From Capra hircus (taxonomy: Eukaryota; Chordata; Mammalia; Artiodactyla; Bovidae): a stretch of 64,000 nt of DNA. The notes beneath the pieces are model-generated. The model worked only from the letters and a program-made list of their open reading frames with translations, ran no database searches and was not told the DNA's origin. Below, in pieces: positions 11,310 to 21,139 of the stretch (the first letter of the stretch is position 1; the number at the start of each line of letters is the position of its first letter). Both the position numbers and the translations under genes were made by a program. The stretch lies in contig NC_030823.1 of the NCBI RefSeq assembly GCF_001704415.2, forward strand, positions 68,338,458 through 68,402,457, read 5' to 3'.

Positions 11310-11790
11310 TATCATTTGACATACATTTGCTAAGCGCCTGCTTTGGGCCAGACCTAGCATTATACACTAAGAATAATGAATGAGACTCAATTGTTGCTGG
11401 GGGAGATATGACGGAGGTAAGGGAGATGACAGGTGCTCTGAAAAACTTGGATCGTAAAGGTAATGAGGGGCCAGACTGTGAAGCGCTCTTCATGTTAATG
11501 TCTGACGTTGGGGCCATTTTCTGTAGATGATGCAGAACATCATTAGTTCATGATCAGATCTTTGGCTGCGCGAGTGTGGAAGGGGATGAGGCTGGAGGCA
11601 GGAAGATACATCAGGCGACTGCATTTTTCTGGGTAAGAAATGATGAAGACCCGAAGGAGTGTGGGAGGACAGTAAGGAAGTAGAGCTAGTGATACTGGGG
11701 TGATATTTCAGAGGTAGAAATGATGGCATTTTGTGATCAGTTAAATACTGTGCATGAAAGGGCAGAGTCCAAGATGACTCTGCTCTAAGA
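11310..11790 (-). mobile_element. L2 LINE remnant, antisense
   Basis: Antisense L2 wording: 'gaggggccagactgtgaagcg', 'atgatcagatctttggctgcgcgagtgtggaagggg', 'ggcagagtccaagatgactc'. Highly diverged and without open frames. Boundaries approximate. Confidence 0.55.
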
Positions 11791-11956
11791 TGACCCCGAG
11801 AACGGATGACTCTAAGTCAGTGCCTGGCACACTGTGGATAAGAAACAATTGTCTTGAATTGGATTGTGTGGCAAGAAGACAATGGAGTAAATCATCGCTG
11901 AGAGGAAAGGATGATGCCAGTGAATCTGAATAGTGGAGGAAAATAAATAGAAGAAT

Positions 11957-11959
<3 letters not shown>

Positions 11960-11993
<34 letters not shown>

Positions 11994-12015
11994 CGCGTGT
12001 GTGCGCATGTGCGCA
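11960..12015 (+). repeat. (TG)n / TGCG compound microsatellite
   Basis: Pure TG units to about 11991, passing into 'atgcgcgtgtgtgcgcatgtgcgca'. Alternating purine-pyrimidine over ~55 bp, including CG steps, is the type of sequence that can adopt Z-DNA. Confidence 0.93.
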
Positions 12016-12917
12016 GGGCACTGGGAAAAAAGGATGTGAAACCTGTGTCCATTACCTCATGCGATTTTTTACTTCTTAATTAAACTTTTGCTAGAACCAT
12101 GTTCAGAGAGTGAGTTTAGCAAACTGTATAACCACCTTTAAGATGCCAGAGTTCTCTCAATGGTAAGTTTAGTTCTGCTCTTTGGATCTGAAACAGCTTT
12201 GAGCAGGGGAGGGAGAGCAGGGGGTGTGGGTGGACTTTCAGTGCATTTGCTCTATCGTTCCGGAATGAGGGCAGTGCCTCGGGTTTCTCCCTCCCCATAT
12301 CCCTCTTTGCTCGTGTCTGCATCTGAGAATGAAACGTTCTCTGGCACTGGATGGGGCTACATATGTGTCCCTTGCCCAAGACCCTCTGCAGTGGCTCTGT
12401 GGAGGTGAATATTTGCTATGTTGAAATATACATCTATAACCTCTGCTCCTCCAAGAGACATCCTGTTTCCACAACACTGGGAGAATATGCACAGTTTTCC
12501 AGCAAAGGTCTTGAAGCTGTTTCTCACCAACCTTGCTCTGTGGCAGACTGTCTGTGGCCATGGGACAGCAGAGTGGGGTCCATGGTGGGGGGACAGATCT
12601 CTCCTTGCATTTATATTTGTACAGAACATTGTTCTAGCAGCTATGAATTGTGACTTTGCAAAGGAAAGGGGGAAAGTCTTATGGTCGAATTAGTTGGGGA
12701 AATTCTGAGTTAAACAAATGTGCTTCATTCTGCAAGACCTCTCAGAAGCTTTACTCTTCCAATACGTGCTGTGAATATCTGAGACAGGAGTGAAGATTTT
12801 CCTAAACATAGCCAACTCCAGAGCACTATAAACTTTCTCTGGAAAAGTGCTCCCTGCATCAGAGTTTGGAAAGAGTTGTGCTACTGAAGTAGAATGGCCA
12901 AGGTGTTTTTAGATGCC
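12016..12917. other. Unassigned sequence
   Basis: Overlapping open frames of 80-107 codons occur on both strands between 12116 and 12693, but none has a recognisable domain, splice signals or coding-like bias. I treat the block as non-coding. Confidence 0.4.
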
Positions 12918-12929
12918 TGCACACTCAGC

Positions 12930-13192
12930 TGCTGCTGCTGCTGCTGCTAAGTCACTTCAGTCATGTCCGACTCTGTGCGACCCCATAGATGGCAGCCCAC
13001 CAGGCTCTGCCGTCCCTGGGATTCTCCAGGCAAGAACACTGGAGTGGGTTGCCATTTCCTTCTCCAATGCATGAAAGTGAAAAGTGAAAGGGAAGTCACT
13101 GAATTGTGTCCAACTCTCAGCGACCCCCTGGACTGCAGCCTACCAGGCTCCTCCATCAGTGGGATTTTCCAGGCAAGAGTACTGGAGGGGGG
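12930..13192 (-). mobile_element. BOV-A2 SINE (dimer), minus strand
   Basis: (GCT)6-7 at the left is the reverse complement of the 'agcagcagcag' tail. Two tandem monomers follow, joined at 'ccttctccaatgcatgaaagtgaaaagtgaaa'. An exact 12-bp target-site duplication, tgcacactcagc, flanks it at 12918-12929 and 13193-13204. The intact duplication indicates a fairly young insertion. Confidence 0.96.
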
Positions 13193-13204
13193 TGCACACT
13201 CAGC

Positions 13205-13556
13205 AGGAGTTTATAAAAAAGACCTCTAGCCATTACCCATCTTCGTATGGTTTTCAGTGAGCATGAAGCACTCAAGATTGACTGAAATTGGACCAATCTC
13301 CCTATTCTGACACGTCTGGTTTGGATCGGAACTCACTTTACAGATGAGCCAGGATCTAGGGGTAAATTAGAGCTACTTCTGTCATCAGTCCTCATCTTAT
13401 CACACTCGGGGTTTCCTTTCCTCTCCCTACACACCCCTCCAAATGGCTTCTTATAATAAAAAACAATTCATGTTGGTTTCCTTCTTAAAACTTGTTTTAA
13501 AAATACTTTGAAAACACTAGACACTTTTCTTTGGATAATACAATAGTAACTAGATA
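13205..13556. other. Unassigned sequence
   Basis: No recognised gene or repeat. Confidence 0.4.
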
Positions 13557-13621
13557 CTGGATTGGCCAGAAAGTTTATTTGGGTTTTTCCATAAGACTAT
13601 GAAACTTCCTCACCAACCCAG
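13557..13621. mobile_element. 65-bp mariner-type MITE
   Basis: Begins CTGGATTGGCCAGAAAGTTT and ends 'gaaacttcctcaccaacccag', which is the inverted repeat of the start with a few mismatches. A TA dinucleotide flanks each side (13555-13556 and 13622-13623), as mariner/Tc1 transposases require. The 'ttggccaaaaagttc...gggtttttcc' wording is that of bovine mariner-like elements. No transposase is encoded. Confidence 0.82.
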
Positions 13622-13749
13622 TATTTATGTTCTGCTTCTCTTGTTCCCGTGTGAATACAAATGCAAGGTGTTTTTCAGTTTTCAGGAACTTTATTGTTTA
13701 TAATCCAGATTGATCCTTAGAACAACTTGACAAGGAGGAGATGAAACCC

Positions 13750-14110
13750 CATTGTCTTATTCTGCTATAACAAAACTGCCTAGACCTGGTGGCTTACAAA
13801 CAGTAGAAACATTTTGCTCAAGATTCTGGAAGCTGGAAATCCAAAATCAGTGTGCCAGCATGGTTGGGTTCTAGTGAAGTCTTCTTCCAGGTTGCAGAGG
13901 GCTGACTTCTCAGCATGTCCTCACAGGGTAGAAGGAATGAGGGAACTTTCTGGAGCCTCTTTTATAAGGGTACTAACTCCATTCGTGAATCCTCCCCTCT
14001 TGTGACCTAATTACCTTCCAAAGCTCTACCTCCTAATGCCATCACATTGGGCATTAGATTTCAATGTATGAATTTTGCAGGGAATATAAACATTCAGCCT
14101 AGAACACACA
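13750..14110 (-). mobile_element. MaLR LTR (MST/MLT1 type), antisense
   Basis: 'tctgctataacaaaactgcctagacctggtggc', 'attctggaagctggaaatccaaaatc', 'cttttataagggtactaactcc', 'cctaatgccatcacattgggc', 'gaatataaacattcagcct': the reverse complement of MST/MLT1 LTR order. The open frame at 13814-14005 lies wholly within it. Confidence 0.9.
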
Positions 14111-14207
14111 TTTTATAGAAATGAAGCAAATAACATATATGGCTGCCTAGTTTATGCAAGTATTTGGCTAAGTGTTTTACATGTATGAGCTCATTTAAAG
14201 CTCCTCT

Positions 14208-14520
14208 CTGAAAGTGAAAGTCGCTCTGTTGTGTCCGACTCTTTGCAATCCCATGGCCTATACATACAGTCCATGGAATTCTCCAGGCTAGAATGCTGGA
14301 GTGGGTAGCCTTTCCCTTCTCCAGGGAAACTTCCCAATCCAGGGATCAAACTCAGGTCTCCCACATTGCAGGCGGATTCTTGTGAACCACAAGGGAAGCC
14401 CAAGAATACTGGAGTGGGTAGCCTGTTCCTTCTCCAGCAAATCTTCCTGACCTAGGAATTGAACTGGGGTCTTCTACATTGCAGGCAGATTCTTTACCAA
14501 CTGAGCTATGAGGCAAGCCC
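14208..14520 (-). mobile_element. Bov-tA SINE with an extra partial unit
   Basis: A complete antisense unit runs from 'ctgaaagtgaaagtcgctctg' to 'ccacaagggaagccc' (14208-14400). A partial second unit follows without spacer: 'aagaatactggagtgggtagcctg' to 'ctgagctatgaggcaagccc'. Either tandem retroposition of a multimer or a second insertion into the first explains the one-and-a-half-unit structure. Confidence 0.88.
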
Positions 14521-14631
14521 TTCAAGTTTTATATTAGGATATGCTATCCTTGTGTTAGAAATGAAGAACTAGAGACTAAGAGTGAATTAACTTGCTCAGT
14601 CACATAACTTATAAAAGCAAGCCGTGGTGTT

Positions 14632-14686
14632 TAAATTCATGGTTGTTAAAAAAAAAATTAAATAAATAAATAAATTCATGGTTGTT
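14632..14686. repeat. 16-nt direct repeat flanking an A-rich insert
   Basis: 'taaattcatggttgtt' occurs exactly at 14632-14647 and 14671-14686. Between them lies only an A-rich tract (poly-A then AAAT units). This is what a retroelement insertion truncated to its tail leaves behind. Slippage duplication is the alternative. Confidence 0.9.
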
Positions 14687-14726
14687 TAACCCCTAGGCCT
14701 ACTCTCCTTCCATGATGGCACTGTTA

Positions 14727-14840
14727 AAGAGGAAACCGAAAACAAGGGCACCTCAAGATTTGCCCAAGTTCACATGGCAGGTTGGGGAAAGTGCTGGAAT
14801 TAGGACCTAATTCACAGGACTTTTCATCCAAGGGTCTGTC
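14727..14840 (-). mobile_element. MIR SINE fragment, antisense
   Basis: 'agaggaaaccgaaaacaagggcacc', 'tttgcccaagttcacatggcagg', 'gctggaattaggacc': the antisense MIR 'gaggaaactgaggc...ttgcccaaggtcacacagc...gggattcgaacc' order. Confidence 0.65.
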
Positions 14841-15289
14841 TTCTACGTACTTTTGCCAGGTCACTGGAAGGCATTTTCAAGAGTAATTAACGACCTGTGA
14901 AATGTCATGGACAGCAACCACAACAACTGCATGAGAGCAATGGGAAGAGAAGACAAAACCAGTGGCTCCGAATCTCCCACCCATCCCTCAATGGCCTCAT
15001 TGTTGCTAAGCAGAGCAGATCCTCCATCTCTAAGAGCCACCTTAACTTCATTCTTTTTTGTCACATAAGTAAGGTGCAGTATACTTAAGGAGTCTGGGTT
15101 CTCCTTACCTCTTCTTTTCATGACCAAAAAAAAAAAAAAAATCCCTGCATACAAATCTTCAAGTTGTGAGCTTTCAAGGATGAGAACATGCACTCAACAA
15201 TGTCAGGCATGAGTGAAATTTCAGCTTGCCCTCCATTTCCCATTGCTGATTCTCCTTCAGCTCTACCATTTCCCACCTCCTCTCCTCCA
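14841..15289. other. Unassigned sequence with a poly-A run
   Basis: An A-run of about 17 lies at 15125-15141. A minus-strand open frame of 110 codons (14861-15193) reads through it and has no recognisable domain. Confidence 0.4.
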
Positions 15290-15530
15290 GTCAGTAACTC
15301 TTCTTGCCTCATATGCCAGCTGTTGTACTGTACTACCCTACTTTTCAAGGTACTGTACTGTAAGGTTAAAAGTTTCCTTTAATTTTTGTTTGTTTTTTAT
15401 GTATTATTCATGTGAAAAATATTATAAACCTATTTCAGTACAGTCCTATATAGCTGATTGCGTTAGTTGGGTACCTACGCTAATTTTGTTGGACTTATGA
15501 ACAAATAAGGCTTATGAATGAGCTCTTGGA
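15290..15530. mobile_element. DNA-transposon-like ancient repeat
   Basis: 'tgtactgtactaccctacttttcaaggtactgtactg', 'tcagtacagtcctatatagctgattgcgttagttgggtacctacgctaattttgttggacttatgaac' has the wording of a widespread mammalian DNA transposon terminus, probably of the Tigger group. I cannot assign the family with certainty. Confidence 0.45.
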
Positions 15531-18500
15531 ATGGAATTTGCTATGTAGGGGATTTACTACAGAGCAAATTCCACCACCTGCCCTTCAGTGGTACCTACTG
15601 TTTCCACTAATCAGATGAACGTGATTCAGTCACATCTCCCAACGTTCCCCTGTGTGAAATCCCTGTGCTGGTATCATGGGGACAGCTATGGAGCTGCACG
15701 GGGCACACCCTCTGAGAGCCTGCAGTCTAAACAGAGTGTGAGAAGTACTACTGAAGAGGTCCAAACTGTCAGGAAAGCAAGAGGTGAGACTCTCAGGGAG
15801 GTAAAGAAGGAGTCCTGGACATTCAGCGTGGAATGCTCATCACTGTCTCTCAGAACAATTTCTGGGATGTCCTGCTTGTAGTCACCACATACTTAGCTCC
15901 TCAGGGACATTTACTGGCTAGTTCCTGAAAAGCAATGACTATAAGGTTAAATTTTTGTTGCCATTTTCCCAAACACACAGTCTTTTTGAAGTTTTCCTTG
16001 ATACCAGGTTGGGACAAAAGGGTGGTTATGATTCTGTGTCCTGGGTCTCTCCTGAGAGCGCCTTGAACCACATGAGAGACGAGTGTGAAGTGAAGGAAAA
16101 GAGGGGTCTGGTCTTTATGGAGTTGCTGGGCTCTAGTCCTCCTCTTGGGCGCTGGGAGTGGCTGTGTTCATCTGCTTTCTCTTTCCCAACTGACCCTTCC
16201 CCGCTCTTGGATGCGGTGGTGGGCAGAGTCTGAGCTTGGGCCCCCTGTGTGGTTATTGCCCGTGGAAGTGATATAAGAAATCATTCTGCTTTTGTTCCCC
16301 CAGCTCATCCAGGCTCTGATGATTGGGCAGAAATAGAGTCGTCCAAAGGCCAGACCAAATGGATGCAGCCAAAGCGGGGAGTTAAAGTAGCAGAATCTAT
16401 ATCCCGTGTTTTGAGGGATTATTTTCTTTAGCTATTGAATGAGGATCTTGAGGTCAGGCCTTACTTCTGTGATTAACAAAACCTTTGAGGATAATGAGGG
16501 GAATATGGAAATGGATTTAAGTTTCTCAAAGAAAAAGAGGTACTTATAAATCCAAAACAGTTACATACGGCCCCTTGGGTTCAAAATTCCAGGGGGCTTA
16601 CATTGGCCAAATTTGTGCATCCACATGCCCATTAATGTTCCCTCTTGCCCAGTTAGGCTTCCAGATCATTAGGCTGAGAGAAGTAAGGACTTCCCTTGAG
16701 GAAATACAGAGCTGATATTCCCCTATTCCCTCCACCCCACCGTTGACTCGGGGAATCTCTGAGAATCTCTGGAAGGGACTTCAAAAGTCACGCAGCCCAG
16801 CTGCCAGTATATTCCCTTGCTAAGCAGGCAAGTGGGGATAGAAAGTAAAAGTGCAGTTAATTCTCAAGCATTTGGACGTAGATTGTCCACAGACAGAGAG
16901 TGAGAGATTTGTGTGTTTGGAGACAGTGCTTGGGGTCTCTTCGTATCTGTTCCTTCTCCAAGCTAAACAATCACAGATCATTTCACTGGTCCTTAGAGGA
17001 CTGCTTTCAAACTTCTGAAATCGCATAAATTGAAGCCATTTTCATCTAACTAGGTTGATGCTGCCTTCATTTCCATTCCAGAAACTTTTGGCTATTCCCC
17101 ATTCAGAAGGGACTGACTGCATTTGAAATAGGATGACAGAGGAATTACTCTCACTGAGATTACCCTTCAGCTACATCCCAGAACTGAGAGACTCTGCTAA
17201 CTGCTACTGCCGTAATGACTAGCAATCACAGCACAATCACGGAAATGAATTAAATTATTAATTTCAATAGCACCCCATGGTGCATTTATAAATTCCACCA
17301 TCTGGGGAACATAAATATGGAGGTCCACATTCTAAACTCGGAGGCATGGTGCTTGGTGCCAAGGGCTGTATCTTTGAAGGCAGTAAAGATTTTTCAAGAT
17401 ACTATATGTGGAGCAGCAAGCTGTGCATTTGAGAGAAGGATCTGTCCCTGAGTCTCTATTAGCTTTACTATTTATTTAAGGATCTCTTCTCCTTTATTTT
17501 TTAACCAGTTCATATCGATAGACGCAATGTATAAAAATCTTGGTTTAGGAAAAGTACACGATGGGAAATAAAGTCAAACTCTTATTTGAACTATTTATTT
17601 ATTCTCTCCCTTTTCTCTTTATCCCATTTCTTCCTCCCAGAGTCTCTTCTCATACTGACTTGCTTCACTTATGTAAATCTCTGGTTAATAAGTTCTTTCT
17701 ACTGAGATAGCTATTCTTGGGTTTTGAATGGGTTCAAAAATCTCTCTAAAACTTTAAGAGCATTGTTCCTGAAGCAGAGAGGATAGAGGTCCTGGAGGAG
17801 TGTGTAACCTACTCGAATCAAGGAGATTTAACTTTCTTTCCTTACGTGGAACCATTTGACCAGATGTTGGGGTTCCCTGAGCCTTCTCTGTTTGCCATCT
17901 GTCTTGTCCCCAAGGGCAGGTGAGAGAGGGACACTTCTAAAGACCATATGTAAATGACTTCCATGGAGCCCTACAGGGGCTCCCTAGGCTACCTTCTTTC
18001 CACTATGGATCACCAATGCAAAGCCAAGCAACAGCCCAGGCTCCTGCCATTGTGTACCACAATGTCCTAATATCCAAAACAGCTAGATTTCTAGCCAATG
18101 AGTTCACTTGAGACCCACAAGAAAAATACATAGCTTCCTGCAGGATAAATGGTTCTAAAGCATCCAGGGTGTTGTGTAGCTCTTGACTTCCTTGGTCTCT
18201 GTATCCAGGGCTTTAATGCAATTTGTGTGTTGACTGCCTGATGATGAAGGCGACTACTGAGAACTCCTTTTAGAACTTCTGCAAATGCACATCTAACCAT
18301 ACAGAGCTTAATCAGCTCTGCAGGCCAGTGTGATTTCTAATTGAGACTGAGGGAAAACTCCAAAGGTCGCCTGTCCCCTTTGCTGCCACCAACAATTGAT
18401 GATGCTCAACTGGCCATTCAATGAAACAACTTTCATATATAAGGTTAAATGAAAATATTGTGGGAGGGGCTATTGTTAGCAACTGTGTTTTAGGTTGATT

Positions 18501-20162
18501 CCTTTCAATTTTCTATAGAGCCAAACATCAGGGTAACTTGAGATCTGGGGATCTACAACTTTGGGAAGAGGGGGATTGTACCTGAATAGAATTTCACTTC
18601 TTTATTGTTTTAGATGTCATTCTCATAACTTAGTCAAATCAGCTTATCATTAGCCATTTGACAACAAGAGAATAAACAGAACCTGCAATCATGATAGATT
18701 AAATGAAACTTCTGATCTTCATGGCAAAGTCCTTGCCAATAGCTTCTGTTTCTGTCCCTGGATGGTAAACATAAGCGTTCATCAAATTTGAGGAGCTGGA
18801 CCTCTAGGGACTCCCATGTCCTGCGTTTATTAATGACAATGAAGGACCCAAAATCAGTGATTTATGCAATTTAGCCACGGTTATCCCCAACCTCTGTGGG
18901 AGTTAGTAGACTGGAATAATTACAGACTAAATAGTGATGATAAGGAGGAAATGTACTGTAGTTGGAGTTAGTGGGCTGAGAAAACAAATGTTTCCGGTCT
19001 CAGGAGAATCTGCTTGCTGTTATAAAGGAGAAAAGTAAAAGCAAAGAGACCTTGTCCTGATCTGTACAAGTTCAGTAGCTGGGAAAGACCACATAAAGTT
19101 ATCATAAAAAACAAGAGGTGATAAACACAGAAGACCCTTTAGCATCCTGCTCCCCGCTCAGCCTGCCTCCCAGCAGCGGGAAGACAAACAATCGACGCAC
19201 TGGTTTTGAGATGAAAATCTGGAACAGTCAGTTTTGCCCTCAGAGCCAATGCTGGTAAGACTGGAGGAACCAGTGTAACTTTGCCTGTATTTGCTTCTGA
19301 CTCAAACACCAGAGAAAACTCACACAAAGAAGTGAGAAACTTCCTATTCTGAGTTGAGGAGTTCCATGTGAGCCTGTCACAGCATCCGTTCTGGGTAATC
19401 ACAAGGCTTCTTTTCTCTTTGGGTATCAGAATAGCTCACCCTAAGCCACCAGCCGCTCTACATTAATGACTGAATCCCTCTGAGGCCCAGGTCAAGTGGC
19501 CTGCCCGAGGCCATGACGGAGGACCCAGTAGACCACAAGCTCAGCAAGCGTGGCTTCCTGCCAGAAGCAATGCCTCTCCCTACAGTCTCCTTGAGTCTTA
19601 CTCCCTGGATAGACGTGCTATCTGACACTACCCTGCAGTGAACAAAGGAAAAGGAAAAAAAAAAAAAAAAACAACCAGCATTTCTTTCTAAGATGAAAGC
19701 ATATGGTACCATCAAGGGGGGTGGGTGGGAAGAAGGATGCCTGGGAAGATTCAAGAGTATGTTAGTTATACCTGAAGGGCAAATAGTATAAGAGAGAAGA
19801 AGAAGTTTTCTCATTTGTTGGGCACAATAGCCCTTCACCCCAGCAAGGGAGGATGCCTGCCTGAGTGAGGACCAGCTCTAAACTGACTCAGCACTTCTGC
19901 TCAAGTATCATCACTTAGCCAGGTGACCCTTTTTCTGGTGAATTTTTCCTTATAGTAAGATCTGATGGCCAATTTCATTGGCCATGGAAAAGAGAAACAA
20001 CACAGTTCTATAGAGAATTATGTAAGGAAATCTAAATAAAATCCAGAGAATTCACACATTGATCCATTCATGCATAAGTCAGCAGCATCAAAACAAGACT
20101 CATCTGGCTTCCTATACCCTCCCTTCTTCCATTCAGATGCTTGTCGAGTTTTTCAGGAGGGT
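15531..20162. other. 4.6 kb without a recognised gene or repeat
   Basis: No ruminant SINE or BovB is present, which is unusual for this window. Short open frames (for example 15588-15881, 15955-16233 and 19458-19838) lack domains and splice context. A poly-A run lies at about 19654-19672. Near 17210-17330 the AT-rich 'gaattaaattattaatttcaatagc' stretch looks like the homeodomain-site-rich sequence often seen in conserved non-coding DNA, but I cannot test conservation. Confidence 0.4.
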
Positions 20163-20174
20163 AACCTAATGAGG

Positions 20175-20308
20175 GGAGAAGGCGATGGCAACCCACTCCA
20201 GCACTCTTGCCTGGAAAATCCCATGGACGGAGGAGCCTGGTAGGCTGCTGTCCATGGCGTTGCGAAGAGTTGGACCTGACTGAGTGACTTAGCAGCAGCA
20301 GCAGCAGC
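20175..20308 (+). mobile_element. BOV-A2-type SINE monomer
   Basis: 'ggagaaggcgatggcaaccc' to 'gacttagcagcagcagcagcagc'. An exact 12-bp target-site duplication, aacctaatgagg, flanks it at 20163-20174 and 20309-20320. The (CAG)n tail has about six units. Confidence 0.96.
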
Positions 20309-20590
20309 AACCTAATGAGGAGATCTGGAAAAGGCTGCTTTTTGCTGGAGGTTCTCTCTGGCTGCCGCAGACCCCACCCAGCTGCCCTCAGGCTCAGGGA
20401 GCAAGATCCCCTCCCTGCACACCTGTATAACCCATTCAGGAGCTTGTGAGGAAGCCCTGATCTTCTTTTCCCAAGTGTGCTTGTCAGGAGGCTCTCTGAA
20501 AGGAGAGGGACCCAGGCTTCTTCATACTTCCAAATATCTGACTGCAAGCCTGTCTCTAACGCTCCTTTAGGGCTGTCTTCAAAGCTCCCA

Positions 20591-20793
20591 GGGCTTTCCT
20601 GGTGGCTCAGAGGTTAAAGCATCTGCCTCCAATGCGGGAGACCCGGGTTCGATTCCTGGGTCGGGAAGATCCCCTGGAGAAGGAAATGGTAACCCACTCC
20701 AGTATTCTTGCATGGAGAATCCCATGGACGGAGAAGCCTGGTAGGCTACAGTCGACAGGGTCGCAAGAGTTGGACACGACTGAGCGACTTCAC
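20591..20793 (+). mobile_element. Bov-tA SINE, young full-length copy
   Basis: Full unit from GGGCTTTCCTGGTGGCTCAG to 'gacacgactgagcgacttcac'. It has an exact 14-bp target-site duplication, cttcaaagctccca, at 20577-20590 and 20794-20807. It keeps both internal Pol III boxes and CpG sites ('gacccgggttcgattcctgggtcggg'), indicating little decay since insertion. Confidence 0.97.
20603..20656 (+). promoter_or_regulatory. Internal Pol III promoter (A box and B box) of Bov-tA
   Basis: The A box tggctcagagg (20603-20613) fits TRGYNNARNGG at every position, and the B box ggttcgattcc (20646-20656) fits GGTTCGANTCC. Spacing is tRNA-like. A matching promoter does not show transcription, because flanking sequence and chromatin also matter. 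Confidence 0.75.
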
Positions 20794-20807
20794 CTTCAAA
20801 GCTCCCA

Positions 20808-21139
20808 AGAAATTAATCACAAGAGACTTCTACTCTAGGGAAATTCAGTTACATGTGGATTCCTCAGGGACTTGCCTGACATTATTGGTTATTCCTGGGT
20901 ATCACTGGACATTGCTGGGAATCACTGGATAACCTATGCGATTATCAGGTGAGTCTCTGGTCCAAAGCTGGAGACCCCTCCCTCTCTCTGGGAACCATGA
21001 CTTCTAGCCCCATGAAACCTAAAGTTGTGGAGATGGAGAATTCAGATTTCTCAAGTGGGCCACTGGGAGTGATGGTGAGCAGGGCCATTCCGCCTTCCAC
21101 TTCTTGGTCCCCAACAACAACATATGATGGTTGTTAATT
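20808..21139. other. Unassigned, possibly the 3' flank of the retroviral remnant
   Basis: I see no LTR signature. The minus-strand retroviral homology becomes unreadable about here, so this may be either retroviral or host sequence. Confidence 0.35.

Larger units (their letters stand above)
14150..14690 (-). mobile_element. MIR SINE, antisense, split by Bov-tA
   Basis: The left piece 'ggctaagtgttttacatgtatgagctcattta' (to ~14205) and the right piece 'gaagaactagagactaagagtgaattaacttgctcagtcacataac' (from ~14560) are the two halves of an antisense MIR. The block 14208-14520 between them is ruminant SINE sequence. Confidence 0.7.

Noticed and set aside
12116..12693. Cluster of overlapping 80-107-codon frames on both strands
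   Set aside because: Overlap on both strands without domains or splice signals points to chance openness in GC-richer DNA.
20591..20793. tRNA gene, suggested by perfect A and B boxes
   Set aside because: No tRNA cloverleaf follows. The sequence is a complete Bov-tA SINE with a target-site duplication.
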